Assembly: GCA_949775045.1 (NCBI GenBank)
Contig: OX459107.1
Coordinates: forward strand, 13,157,918 to 13,221,917
DNA length: 64,000 nucleotides
Direction of reading: 5' to 3'
Origin: Metridium senile
Lineage: Eukaryota > Cnidaria > Anthozoa > Actiniaria > Metridiidae
The first letter of the stretch is position 1; the number at the start of each line of letters is the position of its first letter. The position numbers and the translations under genes are program-made. Shown here in pieces: positions 35,685-47,278 of this stretch. The notes below the pieces were generated by a model that was not told the DNA's origin, made no database searches, and saw nothing but the letters and a program-made list of their open reading frames with translations.

Positions 35685-36049
35685 GGTTTTAACATACATG
35701 ATTTGATAGTTTGGCTGCGAAACAGATATCGTGATTGAGTTCTCTTTTGCAGTTAATCTAAATTAAATCGAGAAAATCCGGTTGATTATTTTAATCAAAG
35801 TGTTTTAGATCTATGGAGTTGATAGAATGCATTGCCTTGATTGATTCAGGCCTGGAGTCCAATATATTAATGCGGTTTTAAAAGTGCTTTTGGCACGTTC
35901 GATATCAATGTTAAATCATTCTTGATTGAAAATAGAAAAGATATAAGATAAAATCTGATAACCTTACATATTTTACTTTACTTGGACTTGATGTCACTAA
36001 AAGAAGCAGAGCCTGCAGTCAATCTGCACAGCAAATTAACAAATTGTAT

Positions 36050-36225
36050 TGTTTTTTTTTGTCCTCTCTCTATTTAATTAGAACTAGCTGCCTATAGGGC
36101 ATTAACTCGCTGGCCATATAGTTATTTGACGAAACGTTGTCGAAGAGCACTGGTAGCCCAGACATCCCTTTTGTGGCTCTCTATTTTAATAAATGAAGAA
36201 ATAAATTAAAAAAAAAAAAAAATTC
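36050..36225 (+). mobile_element. Possible retroposed 3-prime end with A-tail
   Basis: A segment ending AATAAATGAAGAAATAAATT is followed by a 14-nt A run (about 36209-36222). This looks like a polyadenylated retrocopy end. I cannot identify the parent. Confidence 0.35.
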
Positions 36226-36267
36226 ATAACATTAACAAGACAATAATTGTATATATAAAATATCACA

Positions 36268-36395
36268 TACACCTAATTTCAGAAACTTTGTCTTACTTTA
36301 GTGGAAAAGAATTACATTAAAAACACAAAAGAAAATCACTAAAGCTGAACGATTCTTTTGCATTCTTTTTAATGTATTCCTTTTTCACTATGAGT
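36268..36395. mobile_element. Hairpin MITE with AAAGCTGAACG loop
   Basis: TTAGTGGAAAAGAATTACAT pairs with ATGTATTCCTTTTTCACTA around an inner AACACAAAAGAAAA segment. Upstream lies a lone TACACCTAATTTCAGAAAC end of the TATACACCT family. A diverged relative of the 20805 module. Confidence 0.6.
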
Positions 36396-36499
36396 CAGTA
36401 GGTCAGTGCTTTGATATTTCATAGTATTTTCATTGTTTTTCATAGTGTTCATTCGTATATTGCTTTGAGTTCGCGAAACGGCGCTGGCCAAAATACACG

Positions 36500-36800
36500 C
36501 TTGAAAACATCTTTTAGTGTGGGCCTATCGCGCTCGAAACCATCTTAGTGTGGGCCTATCGCGACCAGTTTGTGGGATTGTATGTAATTCGAGCTTACGA
36601 GTTACTTTTCTAGCCATCTTTAAATATTTCAACGACAAAAAGCCAGCCTTCTCTCGAGCATAAACTCGATGGAGCATGTCGGCCGTTGCCTTGACAACGA
36701 CCGCGCGGATGACGTATGCCTTTTTGTGGTGAACTACGACAAACAATAATCAACCCCGAATTTTCAACTCGCTGGCACAGGGTGCCCAGCGAGTAATAAA
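36500..36800. repeat. Unclassified repeat-like segment
   Basis: TAGTGTGGGCCTATCGCG occurs at about 36516 and 36547, and a hairpin ACTCGCTGG...CCAGCGAGT sits at about 36767-36796. A related ACTCGCTGGCC lies at about 36106. The 73-residue minus frame has no domain I can name. Confidence 0.4.
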
Positions 36801-37861
36801 TTATTCCGTTTCAAGCGAAAGCGATGCCTTGTTATACAGATGCACGCAGATGGTTTTGTTTACGATTTGTGTAATTATTTTAATCAAATCCCTTAGGTTC
36901 GCAGTTCTAATTCTGATTGGAACAATATGTATTTGTTAGCATAACAATAAAACTTTGCCGAAAAGACTACCCCAAATTGACATTATATAATCGGCGATAG
37001 TTGCTTAGTTAGCGCAAAGGAGTTTATAGTCTAGGGGCTGGAACTCTCCCCCCTCCCTGGTCTTTTGACTAGCGCGACGTTAGGTTTTCTGTCGGGATAG
37101 CGCGGATGGGCTCGAAATCTTCATCCTACATGTTAAATCGATTCCATGCTTCAGCTTCATAGAATGTCTCGGAGGAATCGTCCCATTTTCCCTCTTATTT
37201 CCCTCTTGTTTTTTTTTTAATTCCAGAGGAGGTAGAGGGGGGGGGGGGGGGGGGAGGGAAGGGTAGGGGAAATGATGTGTTAGAGCAACGATACAGATTC
37301 TACGGTGAAGGGTTCGAGACTCACGAACATCACAAAACGTCTTTTTATATTTTACTAAAATATTTCTACTAACTACAGTCAGCAACACACAATAGATTAT
37401 GTTTATGAATGATAAGAAGAAGAAGATAAGAAGAAGAAGATAACCGCTGTGCAATTGACAGCAGGCATCTGTATCATGATAAAACAAGAAAAAAAAGCTG
37501 ATTTCAATAAGCTGCGATATCAAGTCTCAGGAGATGCGCCTTCGCTCAAAACATGTACAGCGGTATCACGTCATAGGGTATGATTGATGTTTTATTGTGA
37601 CATACAATCATTGACATTGTCCACCAAAAATTACATTAACACTAAAAGAAATGTCACGTGACACTATATAGATTCGCTCTATTTGCTCAGTACTGGTGGA
37701 AATAGATATCATAATTCCTATTTCACCTTCAACGTTTCTCATTATACAGTTAATGAAATCTCAACTGCTAAAACAACTAAATATTTAATCACGTGTCACT
37801 TGTTGTAATGTTAGATCTCTACTCTACGCTTACTCTACGTGGACATTGACCTCAGTAAAAG
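36801..37861. other. No gene; purine-rich tract
   Basis: A G-rich homopurine run lies at about 37225-37270 and GAAGAAGATAAGAAGAAGAA at about 37418. The 147-residue minus frame across them is low-complexity and not supported. Confidence 0.4.
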
Positions 37862-38098
37862 CACAGGGAGCCCAAGCTCGTCAATTGTGATGTTTTACTC
37901 TAAATGTATGGAGTCGCGAAATATCCTTTCGCTAATAATTTTTTGATCGCTCTAATTGAGCTAAAACTCGGTCACAGACTAGAAAACAGTTATACACAAC
38001 TATCTACGTCAAAAGCATTTTTTATTATTGTATATTTGAGGCACAGCGAAAGGATATTTCGCGACTCCATCACAAGTGACGAGCTTGGGCTCCCTGTG
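37862..38098. mobile_element. MITE with CACAGGGAGCCCAAGCTC ends
   Basis: Ends CACAGGGAGCCCAAGCTCGT and the complement ending GAGCTTGGGCTCCCTGTG. A second internal inverted pair is GGAGTCGCGAAATATCCTTT near both ends. No clear duplication. Confidence 0.85.
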
Positions 38099-38294
38099 GT
38101 AGTAGTAACAAGACAAAATAGGTTTATACTGACAAAATCGGAACATGGCAGCTTCATTCTCTTGACTGACTCGCCTCTTTTTCATGTTGGAACGCTATCA
38201 AAAACTTACATATGATATGTAAGAGAGGCTAATCAGACAAAGACAATAGCTATTCAAATTGGTCGTCACTTTTCGATTCGGTGTATATATATAC

Positions 38295-38551
38295 CACAGG
38301 TAGCCCAAGCTCACTGTTAGTGTTGATTTACTAAAGGATATATGGGTACTTTTCAACCTTCGATTGTTTGCCTTCGATTTTTTGCCTTACCTATGTAAGG
38401 CAGGGAGAAAGTAATCTATTCTCAATAGGGTTCTCAGTAATATTATCAGTTTTATTGAATTTTATGAAATTTTAAGGCAAAAAAGGGAAGGTTGAAAAAT
38501 ACCCATATATCCTTAGTAGTCAACACTAACAGTGAGCTTGGGCTACCTGTG
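38295..38551. mobile_element. MITE with CACAGGTAGCCCAAGCTC ends
   Basis: Same end type as the element at 37862, only 200 bp away. The arms CACAGGTAGCCCAAGCTCAC and complement extend through ACTGTTAGTGTTGA and a TATGGGTA.TTTTTCAACC segment. About 100 bp of loop. Confidence 0.85.
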
Positions 38552-38939
38552 TCCTTTAAGATGGCGTCCTTTATTCACTAGGGTTTATAATGCCCTGCTT
38601 GTCGATGACAACAAAATATATATAATTACAACACCAAGAGTTAAAAAACAACACGCTCAATATATATATAGAGAGAGTATATTTCACGGTGGCGCGAACA
38701 TATGAAGTTTATCTTCGAGTGGGAAAAAATATTTCACGAGAAGATAAAGTTCCCCGGGTAAAGTTCTTATGTTCAAGCCAACGTGTAATTTTCTTTTTAT
38801 TATATAGATATAGGGGTGGCGAATGGTTTGGCGATACTTTCCGAGACGGCAAAAATGGGCATTTAAAATCGAGCCATTATTTTGAACTGCGAGCCCGAGA
38901 TTTTGTTGTTATGAAATTTAATGAATATTACGAGATTCT
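38552..38939. other. No gene recognised
   Basis: The frame at 38689-38973 runs into the palindrome at 38949 and shows no domain. The AGATTCCGAGATTCG-type repeats on both sides of the palindrome (38930 and 39080) suggest another decayed repeat that was interrupted. Confidence 0.35.
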
Positions 38940-38948
38940 GAGACATCT

Positions 38949-39052
38949 TAGCCTGCGTTACAGACCCTTGTAAGCGCTCGAAACGACTCCCGCCAACAAG
39001 CTTGTTGGCGGGAGTCGTTTCGAGCGCTTACAAGGGTCTGTAACGCAGGCTA
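38949..39052. mobile_element. Perfect 104-bp palindrome MITE, TAGCCTGCGT ends, 9-bp TSD
   Basis: The sequence is its own reverse complement around AACAAG/CTTGTT with no loop. It is flanked by GAGACATCT (38940-38948 and 39053-39061). Ends are shared with 15925-16006, but the interior (CGCTCGAAACGACTCCC) differs. Confidence 0.92.
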
Positions 39053-39250
39053 GAGACATCTTGGTTTTACCTTAAAACGAGATTCCGAGATTCGCATTAA
39101 ATTCGCCGAGATTCAGAGATTTGAGCCAAATTTTGCGAGATTTTCGACTTTTCGTGGGACCATTCGCCACCCCTAGATATTAGTGTTTTATTGTACTCTT
39201 CGCCATTTTTCTTTCGTACGCCAAGGAAAAACTTGACTGCAAGATCTTGT

Positions 39251-39397
39251 AATAGCTGTTATTACAGTTATATGCAAATGATTTTGAACAATGGGTTGAA
39301 GTCGAGGCTTTCGGGCGAAAACAATAGGTTTGCCCGAAAGCCTCGATTTGAATCCATTGTTTGAAATCATTCGCATATAACTGTAATAACAGCTATT
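39251..39397. mobile_element. Hairpin MITE, AATAGCTGTTATTACAG ends
   Basis: Arms of about 65 bp (AATAGCTGTTATTACAGTTA outward, CGAGGCTTTCGGGC inward) with a short loop AAAACAATAGG. No convincing duplication. The 62-residue minus frame here is a shadow. Confidence 0.85.
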
Positions 39398-39547
39398 CTT
39401 TCAGAGGAGTTGTATGAATCTCTCGAATTTCCTGTTCACTTTGGAGAAATTCGTTGAATATTCTAAGGTCATAAAGTGTCTTTTTCCTTGTATTTTTATT
39501 CTCCTGTTGTTAGCTGAAAGATTTGATGTAGTCGTCTGTGACTTTTA

Positions 39548-39842
39548 CATCCTCGGGAACCCAGGGGTATTCTTCTGTCGCTCGTTTCTCGCTTCCACAA
39601 CATATACCCCTGGGAACGTAGTCTGTTGGAGCTTGTTCCCGAAGTCAAAATTCAAACTTATTTAACGACTTTCTTTGAATAGTTATCTTGATTTTCATTG
39701 GTCGACCTAATAAGGTCGACCAATCAGGAAAGAGCTGAATTTTGACTTCCGGAACAAGCTCCAACAGACTACGTTCCCAGGGGTATATGTTGTGAAAGCG
39801 AGAAACGAGCGACAGAAGAATACCCCTGGGTTCCCGAGGATG
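39548..39842. mobile_element. Long palindrome, CATCCTCGGGAACCC ends, 9-bp TSD
   Basis: About 130-bp arms with a small loop at TCGACCTAATAAGGTCGA. The ends are CATCCTCGGGAACCC and complement. Each arm itself contains two diverged copies of a CCCAGGGGTAT-type segment. Flanks repeat TGACTTTTA (39539-39547 and 39843-39851); because the flanks run into the palindrome, the duplication could be read as 7-13 bp. Confidence 0.87.
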
Positions 39843-39851
39843 TGACTTTTA

Positions 39852-40520
39852 CAAATCTCGCCATTTTGTCTGACTAGTGTTTTGACAACGCGCGCCGAAA
39901 TGAGCGGGGGAAAAAAAAAAAAAGGAATGACGTCAGTGATATCTTCACTAGTGGGGATATGGAAAATATGTCACTCGTATCCCGGATGTAGTTTGGTATG
40001 AAACCTACGAGAGGCGTATTTTACAGTAAAACACTGTACTCATATGTATCTAATAAATATATATCAGATTAGTCAAGCTACAGTTTTGTTGGCTGTATCA
40101 GATAGATAATAACTGCCTCAGTGACGTCTGCACGACACAACTCATAGGACGTCAGTTCGCCATTACGTCTGCTTGACTATTGTTACTTGATTGTAAATAA
40201 GAACCGAACCTGGCAGGCTATTTAAAGATCAGTTGTAGCCAAGAAGATGTAACTATCTGCAGGCATCAAAGACCGCGTAGTGTAGGTCGAGATAGCTAGT
40301 GTCGGTGTTTTACAAGGCAGTAGAGAACTGTCGACTGTCACTAGATATGTTATCGTGTTCTTTGATATCTAATGATAACCTGCAGCCATGGGAATGAACA
40401 TCACCATTCAAACGCATCTTGACTAGCAAATGAAACAAGTTATTAGTATTATTAATAATCAGTAAAGATGGTGGTGATGGTGCCGGTGATGATGACAATC
40501 GAGATACGATGGATGTACCG
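39852..40520. other. No gene recognised
   Basis: A 13-nt A run after GGGGG lies near 39905. Nothing else supported. Confidence 0.35.
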
Positions 40521-40860
40521 ACTAAAGATGACCTAAATTGTGATGAAGATGATAGTGGTGTTGATTGGACATAACTAAAGATGACCTAAATTGTGATGAA
40601 GATGATAGTGGTGATGATTGGGCGTAACTAAAGATGACCTAAATTGTGATGAAGATGATAGTGGTGTTGATTGAAAATATGATGATGGTGATGATGACAA
40701 TTGAGATGATAATGGAGATGTTATGCCGGATGATGATGATAATGTTGTTGTTGTTGATGATGATGATGATGATGAAGATGTAACTAAAGATGATCTAAAT
40801 GATGATGATGATGATGAAGATGATTTTAATGGTGACTATGATAATGCTGATACTTATATA
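40521..40860. repeat. 53-bp minisatellite (three units) and GAT microsatellite
   Basis: Units starting ACTAAAGATGACCTAAATTG occur at 40521, 40574 and 40627. They pass into a GAT-rich run to about 40860. The Asp-rich frame at 40723 is simple sequence. Confidence 0.9.
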
Positions 40861-41244
40861 ATGACGACAATAAAGCTGCTACTGCTGATGATAGCTCTAA
40901 TGGTTGATATCATAGTGCAGTACTTTCTCTATTCAGTGAATGAACTATTGAGACATCATGTCTCTACCTCTCTGACTATCAAGGACCTATAAACATTGAG
41001 CCTGATGTCGAAAATACCCGCCATCTTGTACTGTACCATTAACGCTCTATATTTATCGGATTAAGCGTTGTAAGAAATGCATGCCGGTAAATTAAAGGAT
41101 ATCCTTTAGAGGATGGCATATACTGTACGTTATTTCAAATTGATCGTCATTATCATTTGTCATTTACCAAAGGGTGGGAAATCCTCTTAAACGTATAAGC
41201 TTCTTATTATATGGCATTATATTAATAATACTGTTTGTAATATT

Positions 41245-42146
41245 TCACTCACCTCTAGGTAAATATGGAGCTAGAAGTTTCTTAAATGCTCTCCTAAACT
41301 CTCTGTTCATAACCCCGTAAATCAAAGGGTTGAAACAACTATTACCATAATGGGCCCATTTAGCGATGGCGACCACGACGGGTGGCGGTGCGCACGAACA
41401 CACATAATAGCTAAGATTGAGACCAAAGAAAGGTGCCCAACAAACCAAGAACGCACCAATCACAACAGCTAATGTTTTTGTTGCTTTTAGTTCTTTCCTA
41501 AATACTCGTCCACTTTTTCCAGCAAGTGAAAGTTCAATTTGCTGAGCGTGATATCTTGCTCTTTGAAAAATCCGAAAATATGTCACAAATATGATAACCA
41601 CAGGTACGATGAAGTTGAGGATTGAGACAACAAGATTATAACCTTTCCACATCCATAAATATGGACCAAGTGACGCCACGATAAGAGAATACACCCAAAT
41701 ACTTATGAGGATGATGGTTGCGCGAAACGGTGTCATAATGGAGTGGTACTTGAGCGAGTTACAAATACATAAGTATCTATCTATGCTAACGAACGTGAGA
41801 TGCCAAATGGAAGCTACACTAACCATAATGTCTGCACTAGTCCAAAGCATTTGTAAGACAATGTCAAATATCCACACTGGTCCAGTTACTAGATAAGCCA
41901 CCCAGATTGGCATGGCAAACACTGCAACCAGGATGTCTGTTATTGCTAATGAAGCAATGAAGTAGTTCGTTACTTCTCTCATACGCCGGAACACTTTAAA
42001 GGCCATGATGACCAGGACATTACCGAAAATAGTCAAGAGAATTAAAATCACCACAAACAATGCACTAATGACCACTGTAGAAATGTCAAATCTTGTCGAA
42101 GACAACAACTTGGTTTCATTTCGTTCGGAGATATTTGTAGCCGCCA
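41245..42146 (-). CDS. Class A GPCR, amine-receptor-like (third member)
   Basis: The start is placed at the Met of MAATNISERNE (about 300 residues). The in-frame Met upstream lies across a probable splice acceptor (TATTGCAG, just 5-prime of GGCTTACAG), so a leader exon is likely. Seen: GNVLVIMAF (TM1), LAITDILVA (TM2), WTSADIM with the TM3 Asp, DRYLCI (intact DRY), CWAPFFGLN (TM6), ECL3 pair CSC and NPLIYGVMNREFR (TM7/helix 8). The TM3 cysteine position is Gln and ECL2 has no Cys. The frame ends PRGE at a stop that overlaps a perfect donor (AGAG|GTGAGT), so transcripts may splice to a further C-terminal exon outside what I can assign. Plasma-membrane G-protein signalling; ligand unknown. Confidence 0.88.
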
Positions 42147-42204
42147 TCGTGATCCGGTCAAGTGGTGTGTTTTCAATCTCTGTAAGCCCTGCAATACAAT
42201 CCAA

Positions 42205-43770
42205 TAGAAATCAGTTTGAGAGATATAATCAAATCCTTTAATATTCTTCGCTTGTGGGGAAAAAAACGTATATATATATATAGAGAGAGAGCAATTATTG
42301 AATCAATAACAACGTTTCAAGATGAACAAAATACATTGAAAAATTATCTGTCACTACCTATAGATACTATATATCTCGTTCTGTATAGTAAAAACTATAT
42401 ATAGTAACAATCATAACATGAAAGACAACACCCATGCATGACCAGCAACAAAGCCTACGCCAAAGTATAACCGTGCAAAAACCCCTGACCAGCATGGTAA
42501 TTACTAGAATAGTTAATATGGTCGCCAAGGCGTTTAAACTTATGAATATTTAGGGAATGATATCACCTTTGCTGCGTAATAACTTATTCTAAAGCATCCC
42601 AAACATAATTTACGACCATTATGTAGTTGTTTTAATTTAGCGACCAATGCTTTAGACCAGCGGAGACCACTGGTTCAATATATATCCAAGGCCTACAGTT
42701 ACGACGCCTCGTAACGAATGAATTGTAGGCCCACGACAACATGCACATTACACCAAGAAATCACGTAATCTAAATAAAACAGTATCTGAAATTTCAAAAA
42801 AACCTTTAACACTCGCTACAACAACACACATAACTTTTGCCATTCATTTATTCTTTGGTTGTCTTTTCTTTTCATTGATTCTTGATTCGTGCCTCAATCA
42901 CAGTTGATTGTGTGGATATTAAATTAATTCAAACCAAAGCTTACCAGAATTTACCAATAACAACGATTCTATTATTGGGTTATTAAATTAAAGTCACCAA
43001 CACGGAAAACCTACACAAGGCTAGGAAAGACATACAAATAGGAAAAGCATACCTTTTATTATAACCGCTACACCAAATGGCACCGCTATCCCAAGCAGAA
43101 ATGAAGAAAACTTATATATGCATATATATGTATAAACTTATATACAGTGACGTATATACAGAGTGCTATTTCAAACTGCTTGAATAATGTTCGGGGAATA
43201 TTACACGATATTGACGCCGATTCTCAATATTCGGTTAATGCTTTTTTTTTTAGATTAATGCTTTAAAGAGAAAGTCTGATTAAATATCCTCTAAAAGACC
43301 GTAATCTAAGTGGCCACTTTTAAGATGCACTTTGTTTGATGCCAGGGTTCAATATTGATATGTGTTAAACGGTCTTGTTCTGTCAGTTGGAGCGGGAGTG
43401 TGCGTATGGGTCATGATTGTGGACTGTATCAGATTGTAACTATATTTGAATCCATTCTTCGTCACAGAGAATCTTTTTATAAAGACATTGAACACCAACT
43501 ATATCAAAACCATTTTGAATTAATATCGTTCTATCTCGGTAATCTGCATTGACTCGCCGCAAATACTATTTCCATATTTAACGATATACTGCCATAATTG
43601 ATTCTGTTGTAGTAAGACTCTTACAAATGAAACCATTGATATACACTGGATCATTTCCGCCGTCACTCTATTCTCAATGGTTTACTATTTGCGCATAAAG
43701 GACAAAAAACGAACATGCCTTTATTTACAGCTTATTCAATCAAGGCTGTCTTTAAAAAACACTGCGTTCT
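42205..43770. other. Upstream of the third GPCR; no gene recognised
   Basis: This may contain a leader exon of the GPCR at 41245, given the acceptor at about 42190, but I cannot place it. TATATA runs near 42270 and 43110 are simple sequence. Confidence 0.35.
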
Positions 43771-43959
43771 GGAGCTGATCATCTGAGAATGGAAGAGCCA
43801 TTATACAAAACCAACAGCTTCGGTGGGAGAGCTTTCAGTGTATCACCCTGATGTGCTCCTAGACTTTGGAACAAAGTCCCGCTAGAGACAAGAAAAGCAC
43901 CATCTGTCGACTTTTTCAAGAAGATGCTAAAAACCTATTTATTTGAACATAGTTTATGA
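43771..43959 (+). pseudogene. CR1/L2-like LINE ORF2 C-terminal remnant
   Basis: One frame reads TNSFGGRAFSV, a stop, then CAPRLWNKVPLETRKAPSVD and FFKKMLKTYLFEHSL before a stop. This R.F.V.AP.LWN.LP...R.A.S...FK..LKT.LF pattern is the standard C-terminal end of CR1/L2-type LINE proteins. One internal stop; 5-prime truncated. The 3-prime limit is not clear. Confidence 0.8.
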
Positions 43960-46372
43960 AAAATGTCATAAAATCTTTTTTTTATATATATGTATATATT
44001 CTGTTATTGATATTTGGAAGAGCATTGAGATATTATTATTATTAAAAAAACTTTCGCTTACCTTAACCGGCTCCAAATTTCATAATATCATGCTATCTCT
44101 CTAGGTTAGCCGTTGTGGTTATTATATAGATATCTCGTACATAAAGATCTGTGAAATCTATGTACATATATGTAGATATATTGTAAATCAAGGTACTCAA
44201 TAAACATGAATTGAATTGCTTAGCTGAACGCAAAGTATCAAGGGAGATTTGTGTCGAAAACGAGTCAAACTGTTCAAATACCATCTGATCGTTTAGCTTC
44301 TGAGGGTACGTACGGTTTACCTCGAGGTTATGCACTAAGCAGCCTAGACTGTTATTCTAGTTTTATAATACTGCGTAGAGTAATAACTGTAATATCAAAT
44401 ATTGATAGAGCTATCCCATGGTTCTTTGTGCCCTCAAGACGTAATCTTGCACGTTTTTCTGTGACAACGTTCGTTAAACCAGCTGTATTTTTTATATAAA
44501 AAGCGTACAAGAACACCCTTGTTTAGCCAAAAAATTTACTGATTTATCAGTTGGCTGACTAAGGGACGTTTTATCTTATATATATTTCAAACACCTCAAA
44601 GTATGGATTCTCGTGGGCTTCGTCTAATAATTATAAATTGTTAATGTGTTTAGCAAATGTTATTTTTGGATTTTACTGCTATTCGATGGTCGTGTTTGGG
44701 ATATAGGTACAATAGACAACCAATCAGTAACAAAAAAACATCGGTCATGAATAAACCACAGTTAGACCTTTGACTGATAACGAATTGCAATATTTCGCCC
44801 TAGTATAAAGCCGATAATTGGCAACCTTTTTTCGTGTTTTCTTGAATAAAAATAATCTTGGTAACTATACTTAATTATCGAGCATTCAGCCAAACTGTTT
44901 TTAATGATACAAATGATCTAGCATAACCCATTTACTGTTTTACATATATATTGGCATGGAGGTTAGTCTCGGCATGATTCACTGAAAACCGGCACATCAA
45001 GAATATATGTACTTTAAAAACAACTTTGACGGATTGAAGCATACGTACTTTAATTAAAAGACTGAATACTTGAAATAAGACTGAAGCCAATGCTGTTGTG
45101 GATATCTATTGATCTCAAAGAAAATAACAAAACTTGATAATAACGGAAGCGCTTTTCGGCGCCGCTTTTCGCCCCCAAGTTGCGCTTCTATTAAATACAG
45201 ATTTTAGCTTTGAAGTAAAAATCAATCTACTTTATAAGAACAGTTATTTGCCTTTTGAACATATTCTATTAACAAAACTTAATCTATTTCAACATTGTTT
45301 GAAGATATTCAATTTTTCTGACTGAAGACGCTGAGGAGATCGATGTAGTTTGTTTGTTTGGAGTCATGTCGTTACATGAGTTTATAACTTCTATCGGATC
45401 ATGTATGCATGTTATCGAATAAATATAATGTTTTCTAACGTTATTTCAAGACTTACCTAATGATGCTCTATGTCTTTACTTGTATTGAGATGGTATTTCA
45501 AAAGACATTTCTTACAGCTGTAAAAGCGGCTTACTTTTTCCCTTGTGTTACTAAAGCCATCGAGCCGAAGTCCCCAACGGGCCATCCGGTCCTACAAACA
45601 AAGACTAGTCAAACACCACAATTGCATGAAAACACGAATAATGTTTGTCACCATGATGATCAATGAATCGTCTTAAATACGCTGGCTTTAGTTTCATATC
45701 TTATATTAGTTGCCAATAATTGATTGGAGCAAGAAATAGTATAATAGCTCAGTCAATTACTGGTGATTTGCCAGCCAGTCTGTGCGCAGCTCTACCACAT
45801 CAAACATGTAAAGATTTCATCAAGTACGAAAAGTACTTATTACCGAGTCTGGACTGATCAAAGTTTATTCATGAAACCACATAGCGACCAGGCTCCAGTT
45901 GTCCTAAACATGAAAGAAACGATAGCGGAGCGTGCACGATAATTGAAGCCTGATTTTTTGATAATAGTTTAATCACAAGAAAAAATATACATCTAAATAT
46001 CACCTGTTTTGACCGGAGAATAACGGCCCATTGTAAGAGGAATCAAAATATTTTATATTTCTATGTTTATTTCTTAGTTTTAAATACACGGGCACCAAAA
46101 GTCCCACCAAGTTATGTATTTTCATGCATGTGTTTGTTCTCTTTATTTTCGGTTATCTGTGGTTTGATTGGATTGCGTGCGAGCAGGATACTCAGCAAAA
46201 ACACATTATTACTCCAAACAGGAACTAATTCTACCTTCAATTATCATGAAAATGGTTCCAAACTTCATTAGTTTTTAACAAAATTAATTTTAGGCTTTTG
46301 TATCTTTTTCAAAAAACTTTATTTATATTATTTTAATAATATAATAGCGGACATGTTGGATCTCCTTCATCC
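43960..46372. other. No gene recognised
   Basis: Long AT-rich stretch with many short frames, none with a domain or convincing splice structure. Confidence 0.35.
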
Positions 46373-46396
46373 AAGATGGCGGCCGCTATGACGTCA
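46373..46396. promoter_or_regulatory. YY1-like and CRE sites upstream of MGAT2
   Basis: AAGATGGCGGCC at 46373-46384 followed by a perfect CRE palindrome TGACGTCA at 46389-46396. This pairing is common in housekeeping promoters. It lies about 880 bp before the MGAT2 start codon, so it could be distal promoter or part of a dispersed repeat; similar pairs occur elsewhere in the window. Confidence 0.35.
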
Positions 46397-47278
46397 CTAT
46401 TCGTGCTGTCGATATAACAGCCGCTGCCATCACCATCATGGACTTCCTGTTTATAAGAAAAGTGAAAGATGGAAGAGGGAGAATGGGGCGGGAGATAAAC
46501 AAAGGGAGCCAGGTTGATTTTCAATGTAGTCACGTGATCAGTAAAGTCATCATTATATCAGTTGATAACCAAATAAAACCGCTGATATAAATTTAGTATT
46601 TTAGACTTTTGCCATTTTCACGGTCTTTTAAAGTGTCAGTTTGCTGTCTTCAGTCGCTATAACAACCATTGAGAGTGTAAAATAGAAACCTAGATATTTT
46701 ATTTTAAAAGGCTACTGAAACAACAAAAGGCGAATACGGAATAGTTTGGACGATAAACCATCACCTATGGCAACAGTTACTGCAACAGTTACACGCTCAC
46801 TTATATCTCGGGGCAGTGTTTGCGATTTTAAAATCGTAAATATTTAGATTTAAATCTTGACGAGAGACCATCTTGATTATCAGATGATTTTCAAATCCTA
46901 TTTTGGCCAAAGAAGTAAGTAAGTTTTCTAAGAAAGTGTTTTTTTATATATCGGGCTGCCTGTGAGTAATCCGGGACCTTTCAGGTCACGCTATGTTGTG
47001 ACGTATCATGTCACGCGTTACATGTCAACTTTGCCTAGTAGTGTAAAAGCGGGAAGTCAACATGGCGTTTCATGGTCTTGCTAGTTCAACCTATTTTATG
47101 CGAGGAAAACCTAAATGACGTGGATAGAGAATTGAAGAATTACTACACAGTAATCGTTGAGAATTAAACTCTCTACGGGCGACTACAAGAAATTAGACCG
47201 GGACTACTGATAAAACTACAACTCAACGGTAGTCAGAATTGGAGTATCGGTCAAGAACTGCTTTGAACAAGACAAGAA

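Noticed and set aside
36525..36746. 73-residue minus-strand frame with basic residues
   Set aside because: No recognised domain and lies in a repeat-like segment with duplicated TAGTGTGGGCC; not enough support for a gene.
37080..37523. 147-residue minus-strand frame
   Set aside because: Low-complexity Pro run from the homopurine tract and Phe/Leu-rich segments; no domain.
38689..38973. 94-residue frame ending in the palindrome
   Set aside because: The end is supplied by the MITE and the rest has no recognisable domain; probably decayed repeat.
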